Assembly (NCBI GenBank): GCA_036365515.1
Contig: CM070873.1
Span: 72,132,529-72,196,528 of the forward strand
Direction: 5' to 3'
Length of the DNA stretch: 64,000 bases
Source of the DNA: Torymus aiolomorphi
Lineage: Eukaryota > Arthropoda > Insecta > Hymenoptera > Torymidae
Made by a program: the position numbers and the translations under genes. Positions 1-11,345 of this stretch are shown one piece after another; the stretch's first letter is position 1; the number at the start of each line of letters is the position of its first letter. Under the pieces are notes generated by a model. That model was not told the DNA's origin and did no database searches. It worked only from the letters and a program-made list of their open reading frames with translations.

Positions 1-418
1 TTTTAAGAAGCAGTATAGAAAAAAAAATTCAATATTTGCAAAAATCTGGTAACCCTTAAATAACTCATTATGTATTAAGTCGTTTATTAATAGGCACACA
101 TATCTGCAGTTGACTTCTTGAAAGTACATGCTAAAACAGTTGTGAAAAAACTTTTTCAAATCATTTAGAGAAAAGCCATTTTTTTAATCGCATAAAGAAG
201 ATAATAATTTGTACGAGTACCACTTGAGTATGCCTTTAATTTTAGTCCTTCTCCTTACCATACGCAATTTGTACGATTCTAAATTGGGTTTTGGTACCAA
301 GATAATGTTCTTCTAGCCCCATTTAAGAACTGTAACCTGCACATAATTCCATGTAGTGAGTATATCTAAAGATATCAAAGAGTAACTCGAATTTGAAAAG
401 TACCGCAGAATTACTCAT

Positions 419-690
419 AAATGCAATAACAATATTATAAGCTTTAAAAATTGGAAATCGAAGCAGCATTGTAGCATCATTATGTCTAAATTAGCGCATT
501 TGCACGATTTTAAAACGAGATATGCAAACTCTACAATTTTGCTTCGATTTCCAATTTTTAAAGCTTATAATATTGTTATTGCATTTATACATAGATCGCG
601 AAGACTCCAAATTGATTATTTGCTTTACATAATTATTTATCGCAGTTTTAACGTCAAACTTTTGAATGGGATGTTACGGGTCTTGCAAGG
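419..690. mobile_element. Truncated foldback, TATTGKC family copy 1
   Basis: The arms AATAACAATATTATAAGC and its inverse pair around about 500, and the right arm continues with TTACATAATTATTTATCGCA. The same layout occurs at 22738..23166 and 60834..61236, so this is a third member. Its left outer arm is missing. Confidence 0.6.
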
Positions 691-1673
691 TAAACCGGCG
701 ACGCACGTATATGTACTATTTATATGTTGATGATGATTGGTTCAAGGTTCAATCGAGGAATATCTAATGAAAGACTGAGTTTTCCGATGTAGAGCTTCCC
801 GTTAGTTTAAAACCTGTTATTCGCGTGTGACATGTTGCGATTCTCGCAAAGTCGTGACGAGTAGGCCACTGGGTAATAATAAACAGCTGGCCAAGTAAAA
901 ACTTCACCTTCGAGGCGGCAGGATTCACTTTATTAATCACTTCACTCAATTTAACTGAAAACGAAACACATGTTTCTTTTAATCTAACTAGCAAGTTCAG
1001 GCGCACTGCCCGCGCTCTTCGTTTATCTTGATGAATACCTATACGATTAATATTGAAATATTATGAATTTAAAATTTATTTTACTTTTTAACATCCGCAA
1101 AGGTATCCCCGATTATAATAGTGAAAAAGACACCCTTTATGAAATTCCAAAATTTTTTGACAGTTGTTCAGGCATGCAAAATGATGACCTCTCCCGGTAT
1201 TTTTAGCTCCCTTCATCCACCCTCTCTCTCTCTCCACCACGTAAAAAACTGATTTTTTCATAAATATTTTTTTTAGCAAAATATTGCTTTGGAAACATCC
1301 ATAAAAAATACGAGCGTATTCTACATAAAAATATACATCTCAAATTTTTTCATAATTTTAGAACCTCAAGAACTGACCTAAAAAAAATAAAAAAAAAGCT
1401 TAAAATCGCTCTATAATTGAGCCATATTGCGGTTCAGTTTTGTGGCAAAGTGAATATTTGAGCATTTTATGTGACTAAAAATAAATATTATTTTGATAGC
1501 TCAATGTTAATTAGTATTTATTAAGAATTAAAATTTCCCACTTATGTACAATATTTATGTAATTATAAAAATGATTATTATTTTCATTATTAAAATTAAT
1601 TTGTGTACATTATGACACTGGTGTGAAAGGTGAGTATTTGACGCATGAGACGTTTTTCGTACAAATCATATTT
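691..1673. other. AT-rich, nothing recognised
   Basis: This is AT-rich sequence with small pyrimidine tracts. No coding signature, RNA gene or repeat boundary was recognised. Confidence 0.5.
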
Positions 1674-1981
1674 GAATCGTGAATTAAACTTCGACTAATT
1701 CATAATTAAAATTTGAATCGTGAATTAAATTTTCACAATTCGCAATTCGTATTTGAATCGTGAATTGAATTTCTACAAATTCACGATTCAAATTTTAATC
1801 GTGAATTGAACTCTTACTAATTCTAGTCACAATTCAAATTAAATTGTAAGGTTGTACTTTAATTTGAACGTGAATTTGTAGAAAGTCAATTCACGATTCA
1901 AAATATGAATTACGAATTGTCAAAAATTAATCCACGATTCAAATTTGAAATGTAAATTAGTCGAAGTTTAATTTACGATTC
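1674..1981. repeat. AT-rich palindrome of GAATCGTGAATT units
   Basis: The left arm opens GAATCGTGAATTAAACTTCG and its inverse closes the segment. Inside, the motif GAATCGTGAATT recurs about five times on one strand and then inverted. It is a foldback element or inverted tandem repeat centred near 1828. Confidence 0.7.
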
Positions 1982-2275
1982 ATAGTCAAGCAATCCTGTA
2001 AGGAAAGAGTACGGCGGCGTTATTTCCCTTTCCAAAGTTTTCTATTTTTAAGATATTAGGCATATGGAGACATTTTTTCTATAATTTTCTAATTATCCAT
2101 TATTTTAATTAATATTACTGCTTTCTTCTGCATAAAAACATTTTTTTCTTAAGTTAGAGTCGCCCAAGGATGATTATAACAAACATTTTTGTTTATTATT
2201 GAAATCATTATGATGATTACATAATTGTACATCAGTTTTATAAAGTATTGGAAATATTCGATACCTTGTAAGTAC

Positions 2276-2279
<4 letters not shown>

Positions 2280-2306
<27 letters not shown>
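2280..2306. repeat. (TG)n microsatellite
   Basis: This is a pure TG run of about 27 bases, close to the left end of the flipped minisatellite element. Confidence 0.95.
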
Positions 2307-2323
2307 ACACTACATATATGTAT

Positions 2324-2775
2324 ATATCGACGCTCCCTACGAAAACTAGCACCTTTTTTGGCCTCCTCACGATGACTGGCACATTTCAGAAAACTGCAAC
2401 GAAAACTAGCATAACTCACAACTCTGCCGCGAATACTTACAATTCGCGAGATTGCCGCGAAAACTAGCATCATTCACGAGTTTACACCGAATAATAGTAC
2501 AATTCGTAAGATTGCGACGAAAAGTATCACGATTCGCGAGTTTGCGACGAAAATTAAGACGATTCGCAAGCTTGCCGCGAAAACTAGCACTTCGCGTCAC
2601 CGTGTTAATTTACATAAGAGGCAGTGGAATGTGCTAGTCTTCGCCGAAATCAAGCGGATCGGGCTAGTCTTCAACGCAAATCAATGGGGCGTGCTAGTCT
2701 TCGCGGTCAACGCTCAAATGGACTAGTCTTCGTGGCAATCTGAATCGTGCTAGTTTTCGTAGAGAACGTCGATAT
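2324..2775. mobile_element. Foldback with flipped ~30 bp minisatellite
   Basis: The ends are inverted: ATATCGACGCTCCCTACG at the left and the inverse of ATATCGACGTTCTCTACG at the right. From about 2335 to 2590, units of roughly 30 bp carry GCGACGAAAACTAGCA. From about 2630 to 2770 the same motif appears on the other strand as TGCTAGTCTTCG. Short open frames here are repeat artefacts. Confidence 0.65.
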
Positions 2776-4988
2776 GTTGTTTTTCTAATTCACGAGATTT
2801 TCAATAATTGTGTATGTAAGTGAACAAATATCTTATCAAAATATTGTTGTGTTATATTTTTAACACGCATCTCTACACTCTTAATTAACAATTGTATCTC
2901 TATTTTACACAAAGTTTGTGTAAAATATGAATTTCCTTATTTTACACAAAAATTTATATAAAACCGACATTTTAAATTGTGTATTAACTTGTAATGGTAA
3001 ATGAATCGTTTGAATTGATGTGAGCTGTGAACATGACTTCGCCGGAGATCGACAGGGTTCGCTACGTGAGCTCTCGATAAATGCCCGTACACGCCGATTT
3101 CGGTCCTTTTTCTGGCGATCCTGCGAGACGGCGCTAATTTTAGATAGGTTATTCACGACGCCGCGTAATCGCCTATTTTTTCTTATTTTAGTCGATATGA
3201 ATAGGGTAGAGCGTATCACGGTGGGCCAGGCGGTTGAGTTAGGCATCTGATCTTTTCCTATTTAAGATGGTCGTTATAAGCCAAAACATACGTAGTATGT
3301 AAAAAAAGTATCTGAAGTATTTTCATAGTAAAAAAAATGAAGAGAAACATAGCATACTGATTAGTTATTAACAGGTGAATTTTCGGAGCAAAAAATATCG
3401 TAAACTGATATATTTCTCTGCACGAAATTAAACAGAAAAATGAGGTTTTCATGTTTTGAGAGTGGCACTATTAAAGCTTAGATTTTTTTCTTTCGATTTA
3501 TGTTTTTTATTTTTTATAGAATGTTAAAAACCTGAAAGATATTTCAAAATGAAAAAAAAAAAAATGAGTAAGCGAATAACATGCAAATCGAAGCGCCAGT
3601 GCCGAGCTTCAATCAGCTGGTATCATAACCCCCTAAAGACGTTGAGCTAGTCGTTTAGTTCACTTCTACTTTAAAGACTTCGTTATTTAATTTTCAGCAT
3701 TACAAAAAGAAATTAAAAAAACAAAAAATATTATTTTCTGTTATTGTAATATTTTTTAATTATTTAATACAAATTTGTATTAATAGCTTGAATGTCTACT
3801 ACTGATGCCTTGCCATTTTTTAATTTTGCTGCGTGTATCAAGATAAGTCAATTACTCAATCGCCGTGCTCTGCGTGCCCCCCCCCCCCCCCCCCGGTATG
3901 TACGGTACGCCCCGCCAGCGCAAATGTTTAATTTTTTATTTGTCGTGAGAAAATAATTGCGTATCAAGTACTTATACTTATTGTAACTGATTCTTGAGAT
4001 ATTTAACTAGAAATCTGTTTCGTGTAGACCTTATCAACGTAGATCTGTTTTTTATACCCTCTCAAAGTTTAGGTGCCCGTTGTGCCCCGCCTTTTTCTAT
4101 TCACGAGAGAAGGTGTCGAGCGTGAGACGCATTTTATTTGTGCACAAATGGGGTAAGATTCGTTTGATACTGTGAATATAACCATTGTCGATCCTATACA
4201 CTTACGCGGTGATCATTATTTTAGCTGCTTGTCTGGGAATTAGAAGAACGCTTGATTGAAAATTGAAAATTTTACACAAAAATTTGTGTAATTTGATATT
4301 TTACACAAAATTTAAATTGCACAGGATTCATATTTTATACAAAATTTTTAACCGTGTAAAATGATAATATCTATTGTAACTTATTATGAGATAAATTTAT
4401 CGCGAGATTATAAATAAGCAAACAATATATAAATACTGCAAGTTTACAAAGAAAATCTTACGTAATTTCATTAACTACATTTTACATAATCATTTGATTT
4501 AAATTTGATAAAGTACTTTTTATCATTTAAAGATATTTTATATCTATTCCCAATACATATTTTTGAGAATTTTGTTTTCATAAAATGACAAGTTCTCCGT
4601 TTTAAATATATTTAAAGTATAAAATTTCATAAAGATTATGTACCGCAAATGAGAAATTGAATCAAAATGATTGAAACTGTACCAACAAAGCTTTTGTTAA
4701 TACTTATATTACAGAAATAGCATGCGCGTAGAATGTTTAAGTAAATGGAATGTCATCGCCACAAAGGCATCTATGTAGGTATTGTATTAATGGACCCTTT
4801 GAATGGTATTTGAAATGGGATATTCTGTGAGAATGTCAAGATGCACGAGTTATTTATCTATTTCGAAAATTCCTTTACTGTTTCAATGACATTTACTTTA
4901 TTTTTGTTATAATTATTTCAAACGTAGATATTATTAATAATAATAAACAAAAAAAAATCTTTTTACATAAAATAACTCATAAAAGCCC
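2776..4988. other. No gene; TTTTACACAAA motifs, poly-C tract
   Basis: The motif TTTTACACAAA and its inverse cluster at 2903-2970 and again at 4268-4365. They may mark the ends of a ~1.46 kb inserted unit. A C homopolymer lies at 3877-3894. Short open frames near 3020-3250 resemble nothing recognised. Confidence 0.4.
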
Positions 4989-5438
4989 GCGTAAAAATTG
5001 AAGCTATTGCAACAACATTGCTACTATATTGGAAATTAATATCGCTAATGTATTGGTAATACAGAAGTACAACAATTGCAAGGCTATTGGCGCTATTTGC
5101 CTTGGGTGCTATTGCCAATGTATTGCCAATATCTTAAGATATAACTTTCTAAAAAAAGAAAATTCTTGGGTGGATTCGAACTAGGAATCTTCGGACTACT
5201 AATCGGTGGATAGCGAGCAAGTCTAGTAATCCGAAGATTCCTAGTTCGAATCCAACCAAGAATTTTTTTTTTTTTTAGAAAGTTAAATCTTAAGATATTG
5301 ACAATACATTGATAATAACACCCAAGGCAAATATCGCCAATAGTCTTGCAATTGTTGCCCTAATATATCGCTAATATATGAGCGATATTAATTTCCAATA
5401 CAGTAGCAATGTTGTTGCAATAGCTTCAATTTTTACGC
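4989..5438. mobile_element. 450 bp palindrome with tRNA-Thr-like centre
   Basis: The outer arms GCGTAAAAATTGAAGCTATT and its inverse pair, and pairing continues nearly to the centre. The centre (5199-5258, + strand) looks like a tRNA: D-arm CGGTGGATAGCGAGC, anticodon loop CTAGTAA (AGT, Thr), and T-arm with B box TAGTTCGAATCC. The opposite arm repeats only the T-arm half, inverted. No matched acceptor stem is visible, so this is a tRNA-derived foldback, not a working tRNA gene. Confidence 0.65.
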
Positions 5439-7010
5439 AGGAGGGTTCATTGTAAGTGACAGTAAATACAGTTTTATATTTCTAACAACCTGATATATTG
5501 ATAAATATTAAATGTAACTCATTCATATTTATTACAAATGTATTGACAAATTGTTGTTACATATTTTGTGAGATATATGAAGTTTAAATTTTATATTTTG
5601 TGAAACTACCGTAACAGTAATCCGTTTCACAGATGTTATTTTTAATTTGATGTAAAGTGAAACTTAAAATTTAAAATGGTTTAAAATATTTAGAACGGAT
5701 AATACCTACATAATTTCAAAATCAGATACAATAAAGTACATACTTAGCGCATGGAAGTTTAGTTAAAAAAATTACTTGTTGTTACTTTAAACTTAAGTTC
5801 GGTATATTATTACTTACGGTATTTATAAAATAAATAAATTGTCTCTGATCACAAAAAAATTCGTACTTAAATTTACCGTAGTATACATTGAAGATATTAT
5901 TGGAAAAGTTATTATTATAAATGTTTAAATTAGGCTATCACGAGTATCAAACACCTTTTTAGTTTCCTTTGATCACAAGAAAAAATATGACGCAAAAACG
6001 TGAACTTTCCTCGTCTGTCAATATATAGTATCACTAATATAATTAAGCTAGTTTAATTATCTGTTTTGTTCCCTCAGGTACAATTTGTACAGCCTTCCTA
6101 TCTATCTCTCTTTTTCATTTCATTTTGGTCTCTCTATTCTCCGCAATGCACTACCACCGAACGCTGAGTGTTTTATTTGCTTATTCTTATCAGCTTCTTG
6201 ACCTTTTCGCTCTCTGACGTCACTGCTCCACCTGCGCAGACGAGTGCAATCCTTCTTTTTCTTAGATAATATTCCTTCGCTCACAGCCGATGAATATCTA
6301 TGTATATGTGTGTTACGTCGACAAACAACACATGCACAATCCATGACGAAGCGCCTTCGCGCAGAAATTATGAATGAGAGATAAATAATGGGGCTCAAAT
6401 ATGAAATCTATTATCCTATAATGCAGAAGAAGAAAGAAAGTAATAGTACAAAGGAAAAACAATACACGCGAGTAATGATTGATTGAAGTATGTGATGCAA
6501 GAAGATTTAATACAGAGCTTCTTTTATTCGAAGTTGATTCCATTTTATCGGGAACGGGACAAATCTTAAGCCAATTTCGGATTTACTGAAGATAATAGAG
6601 CTATAGTGAAAATATAATGAAAATTTCTTTTTCTCTTTGCTTCTTTATAGCAGATGGTTTGGGGCGGCCAAAAAGTTTATCATTCAAAAATGCTTAAAAA
6701 ATACATATTAGAAGTTTAAAGATAGTATTTACCCTCTAGTGGATCACTTTATTTAAGGGGGTTTGGAATAACGACCTCTATTATGCGACCTACCGTACCG
6801 ACCGAACAGCAGTAATTCGTTATAACTCGATTGTTACTGCGATTAACGACTTATCCAAATTCGCTTGCCCTCCGTAATGTAATTATCTATCTTTCTGCAA
6901 AGTTTTGAGTCAAAATTTCAAGGACACCTTTGAAAATTTTGACTCGGAACTTTGGAACAAAGTTCCTGAAAAAACTTTAAAAAAACCTTATGATATAAAA
7001 CACGAAAAAT
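5439..7010. other. No gene; one small palindrome
   Basis: This is mostly AT-rich sequence. A hairpin with arms GAGTCAAAATTT and its inverse lies near 6907-6946. No recognised open frames. Confidence 0.45.
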
Positions 7011-7090
7011 CCGGGACTGGAAATTGAACCAACAACCTTTAGATTATTTAGATTATGAAGCCAAGCTCTTAACCACTCGACTACGGAAAC
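7011..7090 (-). repeat. tRNA-like sequence (degenerate, Leu/Ser-like)
   Basis: On the minus strand it has A box TAGTCGAGTGG followed by TTAAGAGC, an anticodon-like loop around CTTCATAA, an extended variable region and B box GGTTCAATTTC. The acceptor arms do not pair, so it is probably a SINE-like or decayed tRNA-derived cassette. Confidence 0.55.
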
Positions 7091-7596
7091 CTTTGACTAG
7101 CAATACCAAAAAACGAAATATATTTAACGAATAATGCTCCGTTATCAAGGCATATAATCCTCCTGCATCAAAAAGCATCTTATCTACTTATCTTTGTATC
7201 TTATCTTTTTATTTTCCTGTCGATTTTTTCATTTTTTTCGTTATCTTTTTATCTTAATTGTATCTTATTATCTGAAAATTATCTATAAATCCTCCATCCA
7301 GGTGAGAAAAATCCTCCTATGGCAGAAGACGACAGTTCCTGCAACAAGATAACGGTTCCTCCATGTAAGAGGAATCCCTTTTGATTGTAGGAGGATTTTT
7401 TCAGGAGGAATATCATCTTGATACAGAAGAATTATTTTTCTGAGTGTATAACTTCAAAAATACGTAAATAATGCAACAAAGTAACGAAGAATCCAGTGTG
7501 TATGTATTGTTTTTAAGTAATTATTGAGAAACACAAGCAAAAAATGCGATTATCACACCACTGGAGTCTAAAATGAAAAATTAAAAAAAACACCTG

Positions 7597-8140
7597 CACT
7601 CAGAAAAACGATTCTCCAGTACCAGAATAAAATTCCTCCCGAAAAAATCTTCCTGCAATAAAAAGGAATTCCTCTTTCGTGGTAGAATCGTCATTCGATT
7701 ACAGGAATCGTGGTCTCCTGTTATAGGAAGCTAATCCTCCTGCAGGAGGAGAATTTTACGTTTTCATACAAAAATATAATGTGTCAGTAATGGAGGAATG
7801 ATATTTTGCGTTTTGGGTCCCCAAAACCCAATATCATTAAATTGCAGTGTAAGTCATGTTTTATTGATAACAGATGACACTAGGACTAATATAAATATTT
7901 AAAATAACTAACGTCTTTTTATTCCATTCAAGTATAACAATTTAATTTTTACGTAATTATTTATTTATTTGTTAATAATTATTGTATATACGGGAGGAAT
8001 TTCTCTTATCGCGATGCAACATGGTACCAAGCGGATATTCCTCCTTCCATAGGAAGATATTCTCTTGGCCCTATTTTTAACTGAAAATCTTCCTCCGACA
8101 GGCAGATTGTCGTTGGTTTAGGAAGATCATTTTCTAAGTG
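7597..8140. mobile_element. TIR element with AGGAGGA subterminal motifs
   Basis: The left end CACTCAGAAAAACGATTCTC and the inverted right end CACTTAGAAAATGATCTTCC match. The interior is studded with TCCTCC and AGGAGGA. A related array without a clear left end spans about 7280-7448 and closes with TTTTTCTGAGTG. No coding potential. Confidence 0.55.
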
Positions 8141-8504
8141 TGTAAAAAGTTCCAATCTCCATGCATTCTTGGATTTTAAATCTCGCTACAATAAAAGTGC
8201 AGTCACTAAGGACATGTTCACGTTTCCACTGCGTTTTCCTTGCCCAATCCAAACACGAAGATTTTGCGAAAAAAAAGACCAGCACACTGCACCTCTGCGC
8301 GAAATTCCCAAAGGCCTAAAGCTCGGCTCTCAAGCGCTCGCTGCCGTTGCGTTTCGTCTCCCGTTGCGCGCACGGTACATAAAATCGACGACAAAACGCA
8401 CCGACGCCGAAAAAAACGGAGACAAGCTGCCAAATGCCGTGTCGCGTTTCGCTCTCCAGTTTTGATGAGTTGCGCTAGTGAAAATGCGTGCATATTGTAC
8501 GTGC

Positions 8505-8556
<52 letters not shown>

Positions 8557-9128
8557 CTCGCACGCCAAGCGTGATATTTACGAGAAATACTGCGCTTACG
8601 CAACCGTGAAAAGCGTCTCACCGCCTCAGCCGCGCTGCTGTGTGATTTTTTATTTCGCGCCACCGGGCTATGTTTGTTATACCCTCGACACGAGAGACCC
8701 GATGTAAACATTGATATTATAGACTGTAGAGTCGTAAAATTCTACGGGCAGGTGTAGAAACGTGCGCTCACTTTGAGTTATTAAGTATTTTGAATAATGC
8801 AGCGAAGGAAAATGGATGCTCGCAATTAAATAGCTCAGAATGTTTTTGTGGATTTGCACGCGTAATTCAAAGGGAGAGAATAGGCTTGCTCATAATTTTC
8901 TTTTATTCTTCCATACGTTCCGTGACTACTTTATAATCTTTTACAATGTAATGCAATAAAATCTAACGATTGGAATTGGAAGTCTACTATTTATAGCAGT
9001 AATTACTGGTAAATTGTAATAACTGGCGTTAATTAGCGCATTACGCGCGCCACCCTTCAACTTTTTTTTACTCCTTTCGAGATTCGAGATCGATTTCAAG
9101 ATTCGATACCGTTCGAGGGAAAAATAAA
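8141..9128. other. CpG-rich block with (CT)n, no gene
   Basis: The region 8220-8710 is clearly richer in CpG than its surroundings and contains a CT run at 8509-8554. It could be a promoter or UTR of an unseen gene. The 155-codon open frame across the CT run is low complexity and not convincing. Confidence 0.35.
8509..8554. repeat. (CT)n microsatellite
   Basis: This is an uninterrupted CT repeat of about 46 bases. It produces false Ser-Leu and Arg-Glu open frames on both strands. Confidence 0.97.
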
Positions 9129-9912
9129 TTTTCTTACTCGCCCACCCGAAAGTACGTACTTTCGGCCCGCATCTCCGGGCCGAAAGAGAAACTTTCGCAT
9201 CCTATTTTAGACCAACCGCGCGCTCTGATTGGCTGCCGAAATGTCCTGACCCGCGGCGTTTCAGCGCCCGCGCGCATGTCCGAGGAAAGATGTTTGTGCG
9301 GTGTGAAGGTTAGACACGTACGAAATAAACAGAGGAAAGTGCACGGGTGACGAGAAAAAAGTTAGTTGAAATAAAAAGTGGTTTTGTTTGATCGTGGTTA
9401 TTGTTTTTTCCTCTTGTTTTCTACACGTACTTTCGAGTCGTGTAGAAACAATTAAGTAAACGTATGGATGGGAGCGTCCGAGGAAAATATGTTTGTGCGG
9501 TGTGAAGGTTAGACACGTACGAAATAGACAGAGGAAAGTGCACGTATGACGAGAAAAAAGAGTTAGTTGAAATAAAAAGTGGTGTTGTCTTTTTTTAATG
9601 AATGTGTTTCTGATGCCCGCCTCGACCAGCAAAACCTCGGCTTCGCCTCGGTCTTGCAAATGTCGGGCGGGCATCAGACCATCTGTACAATAGCGAAAGT
9701 AGCAGACGCCCAAAAAACCAGCTCTCTACGCGGGGCCGAAAGAAAAAACAGTCGGTAATATCGACCGAGCTACCCAAAGCGGCCGACAGAGGCACTACTA
9801 TCGAGCGGGCCGAAAGAAAAACTAATACTCAAACACAGCTAGCAGACGACAACGCAATTTTATCAATTATTTAACAATTACAGAACGTACTTTCGGCCGG
9901 GGAGTAAGAAAA
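9129..9912. mobile_element. TIR element with CGAAAGTACG ends
   Basis: The left end TTTTCTTACTC...CGAAAGTACG and the right inverse (CGTACTTTCGG...GAGTAAGAAAA) match. Inside is a ~107 bp direct repeat (9278-9384 and 9476-9583) containing GTGCGGTGTGAAGGTTAGAC. A GC-rich hairpin around CCTCGGCTTCGCCTCGG lies at about 9614-9680. No transposase frame. Confidence 0.55.
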
Positions 9913-9926
9913 ATAGTATACAATAC

Positions 9927-10027
9927 TTGGACCGGAAATTGGATGCCCTGGCCGTGCGTTATGACGCCCTCGGCTTCGCCTCGGGCGTCATACCACGCAC
10001 GGCCCGGAAATCCAATTTCCGGCCCAC
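9927..10027. repeat. GC-rich hairpin around CTCGGCTTCGCCTCGG
   Basis: The arms GGAAATTGGATGCC/CCGTGCGTTATGACGCCC pair with their inverses around the loop TCGGCTTCGCCTCGG. This ~100 bp near-perfect hairpin lies just beyond the preceding element. Confidence 0.7.
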
Positions 10028-10359
10028 GTATCGTAATATACTATATCTCGAATGCTAAAATTATATATATTGGATTAATATATTGGATTGTGAAACTGTT
10101 TGGAACAAATAAAATTCTGTCAATTTCTCATTCTACAGGCAAAGCAACATTCTATTTATTATGTGACTTACTTTTACTAAACTTGCACCATTATAATTGT
10201 CGCTTTTCTTTTAATAATATTAGAAATGCAGTATGTGTCACGGGCGAAAACTCCGTTTGCTACTCTTGCGCGCCCGAAAAATTTTTTTTTTTTTAGAGCG
10301 AAATATTGGTCATAGTATTCCTCATACAATTGTTATATAAATTCTTATGTATATATAGC

Positions 10360-10520
10360 TCCAAGAATAAGAAATATGGGCCACATTATGAACGTTGTAT
10401 GGAAAATAGTATGGCCAATACATGGCTCGGGCGCCGGAGCGACATATGGCCCACATGTTGCCCATACATCCGATGTATGGCCCATATGATGCCCACATAT
10501 TGCTCACACTCTGAGTAATA
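10360..10520. repeat. Dense ATGGCC/GGCCAT motif block
   Basis: ATGGCC, ATGGCCCATATG and GCCCACAT recur many times in both orientations around GGCGCCGG. It resembles the outer parts of the element at 41838..42232, which has GCGCCGTGGTGACATATGATG. Confidence 0.45.
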
Positions 10521-10667
10521 TATTGGCCACTTAATCTTATTTTGCCCGCGGGATCCGACACTGCACGTGTCGAACTACTAGGTATACTGCTTGTCTACGT
10601 GATATAAATGATTTTCACCCTTTATCAATTCAGCGTTCAAAGTATCGTATAGGAAGGGTGAGACAAA

Positions 10668-11345
10668 TACACTTTATGCTGCATTTTTATCATAACTATA
10701 TGAATAATTACAAAATTTCTTGTAATTTTTATGACAGTTGTTGATTAGAAAGTATTATGAAATAAAAGAAAATTTGCTATACAACATAGCAAAACCGTGA
10801 TATAATAAAATTTAAAATATATTCTTTAATTTTTATTAGAATAGAATATAAATTTTATTTTGTAGCGTATTTAAAATTACTATAAACATAGTAAAAAGTG
10901 CCATATTTAAAAATTGCTACAGGTCATAGAAAGTTTGCTATCCAACATAGTAAAAATTGCTACAATTTTCTCGAAATCGATGGTTTGACATGTACAAGTT
11001 CTAAAATTTTGAACTCAAGAATTATCCTAGTTGGGTAAGTGGTTAGCGTCTCCGATTGCCGCGGTGAAGGTTCCCCAACCCAACGCTCGTAAAAAAAATA
11101 TTCTTATTTCTCATTTTAATTTATTTTCACATTCAATATTGTATGATTAGAGTCTAACAATAGTTCTGAAAACAGGAAGAACGAGAAAAAGTTTAATTTT
11201 TTTCAATTTAAGGTCATTCATAAAAATGATTATGTTGTCTATAGCAAAAATTATTATAATTTCGATTTGTCCCTCCATTCCTACAAAATACAGTAATTTT
11301 TCTTATGTTTATAATAAATTTTATTACAACATTTCTCTCAGTGTA
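10668..11345 (+). mobile_element. TA-flanked element with tRNA-like cassette, copy 1
   Basis: It ends ACATTTCTCTCAGTG-TA on the right, with TACACTT on the left, and shares internal motifs (GCTATACAACATAGCAAAA) with 21656..22608. At about 11027-11089 it carries a tRNA-like segment: A box TTGGGTAAGTGGTTAGC and B box-like GGTTCCCCAAC. The pairing of a TIR element with a pol III-type cassette recurs in copy 2. Confidence 0.6.

Noticed and set aside
2335..2770. CRISPR-like spaced repeats
   Set aside because: Units drift, spacing is irregular, the orientation flips, and the context is a eukaryotic genome.
5199..5258. Functional tRNA-Thr gene
   Set aside because: A and B boxes and the anticodon loop look right, but no paired acceptor stem is visible and the sequence is the centre of a foldback.
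8240..8707. 155-codon frame across the CT run
   Set aside because: It is low complexity with a Ser-Leu tract; no conserved segment on either side.
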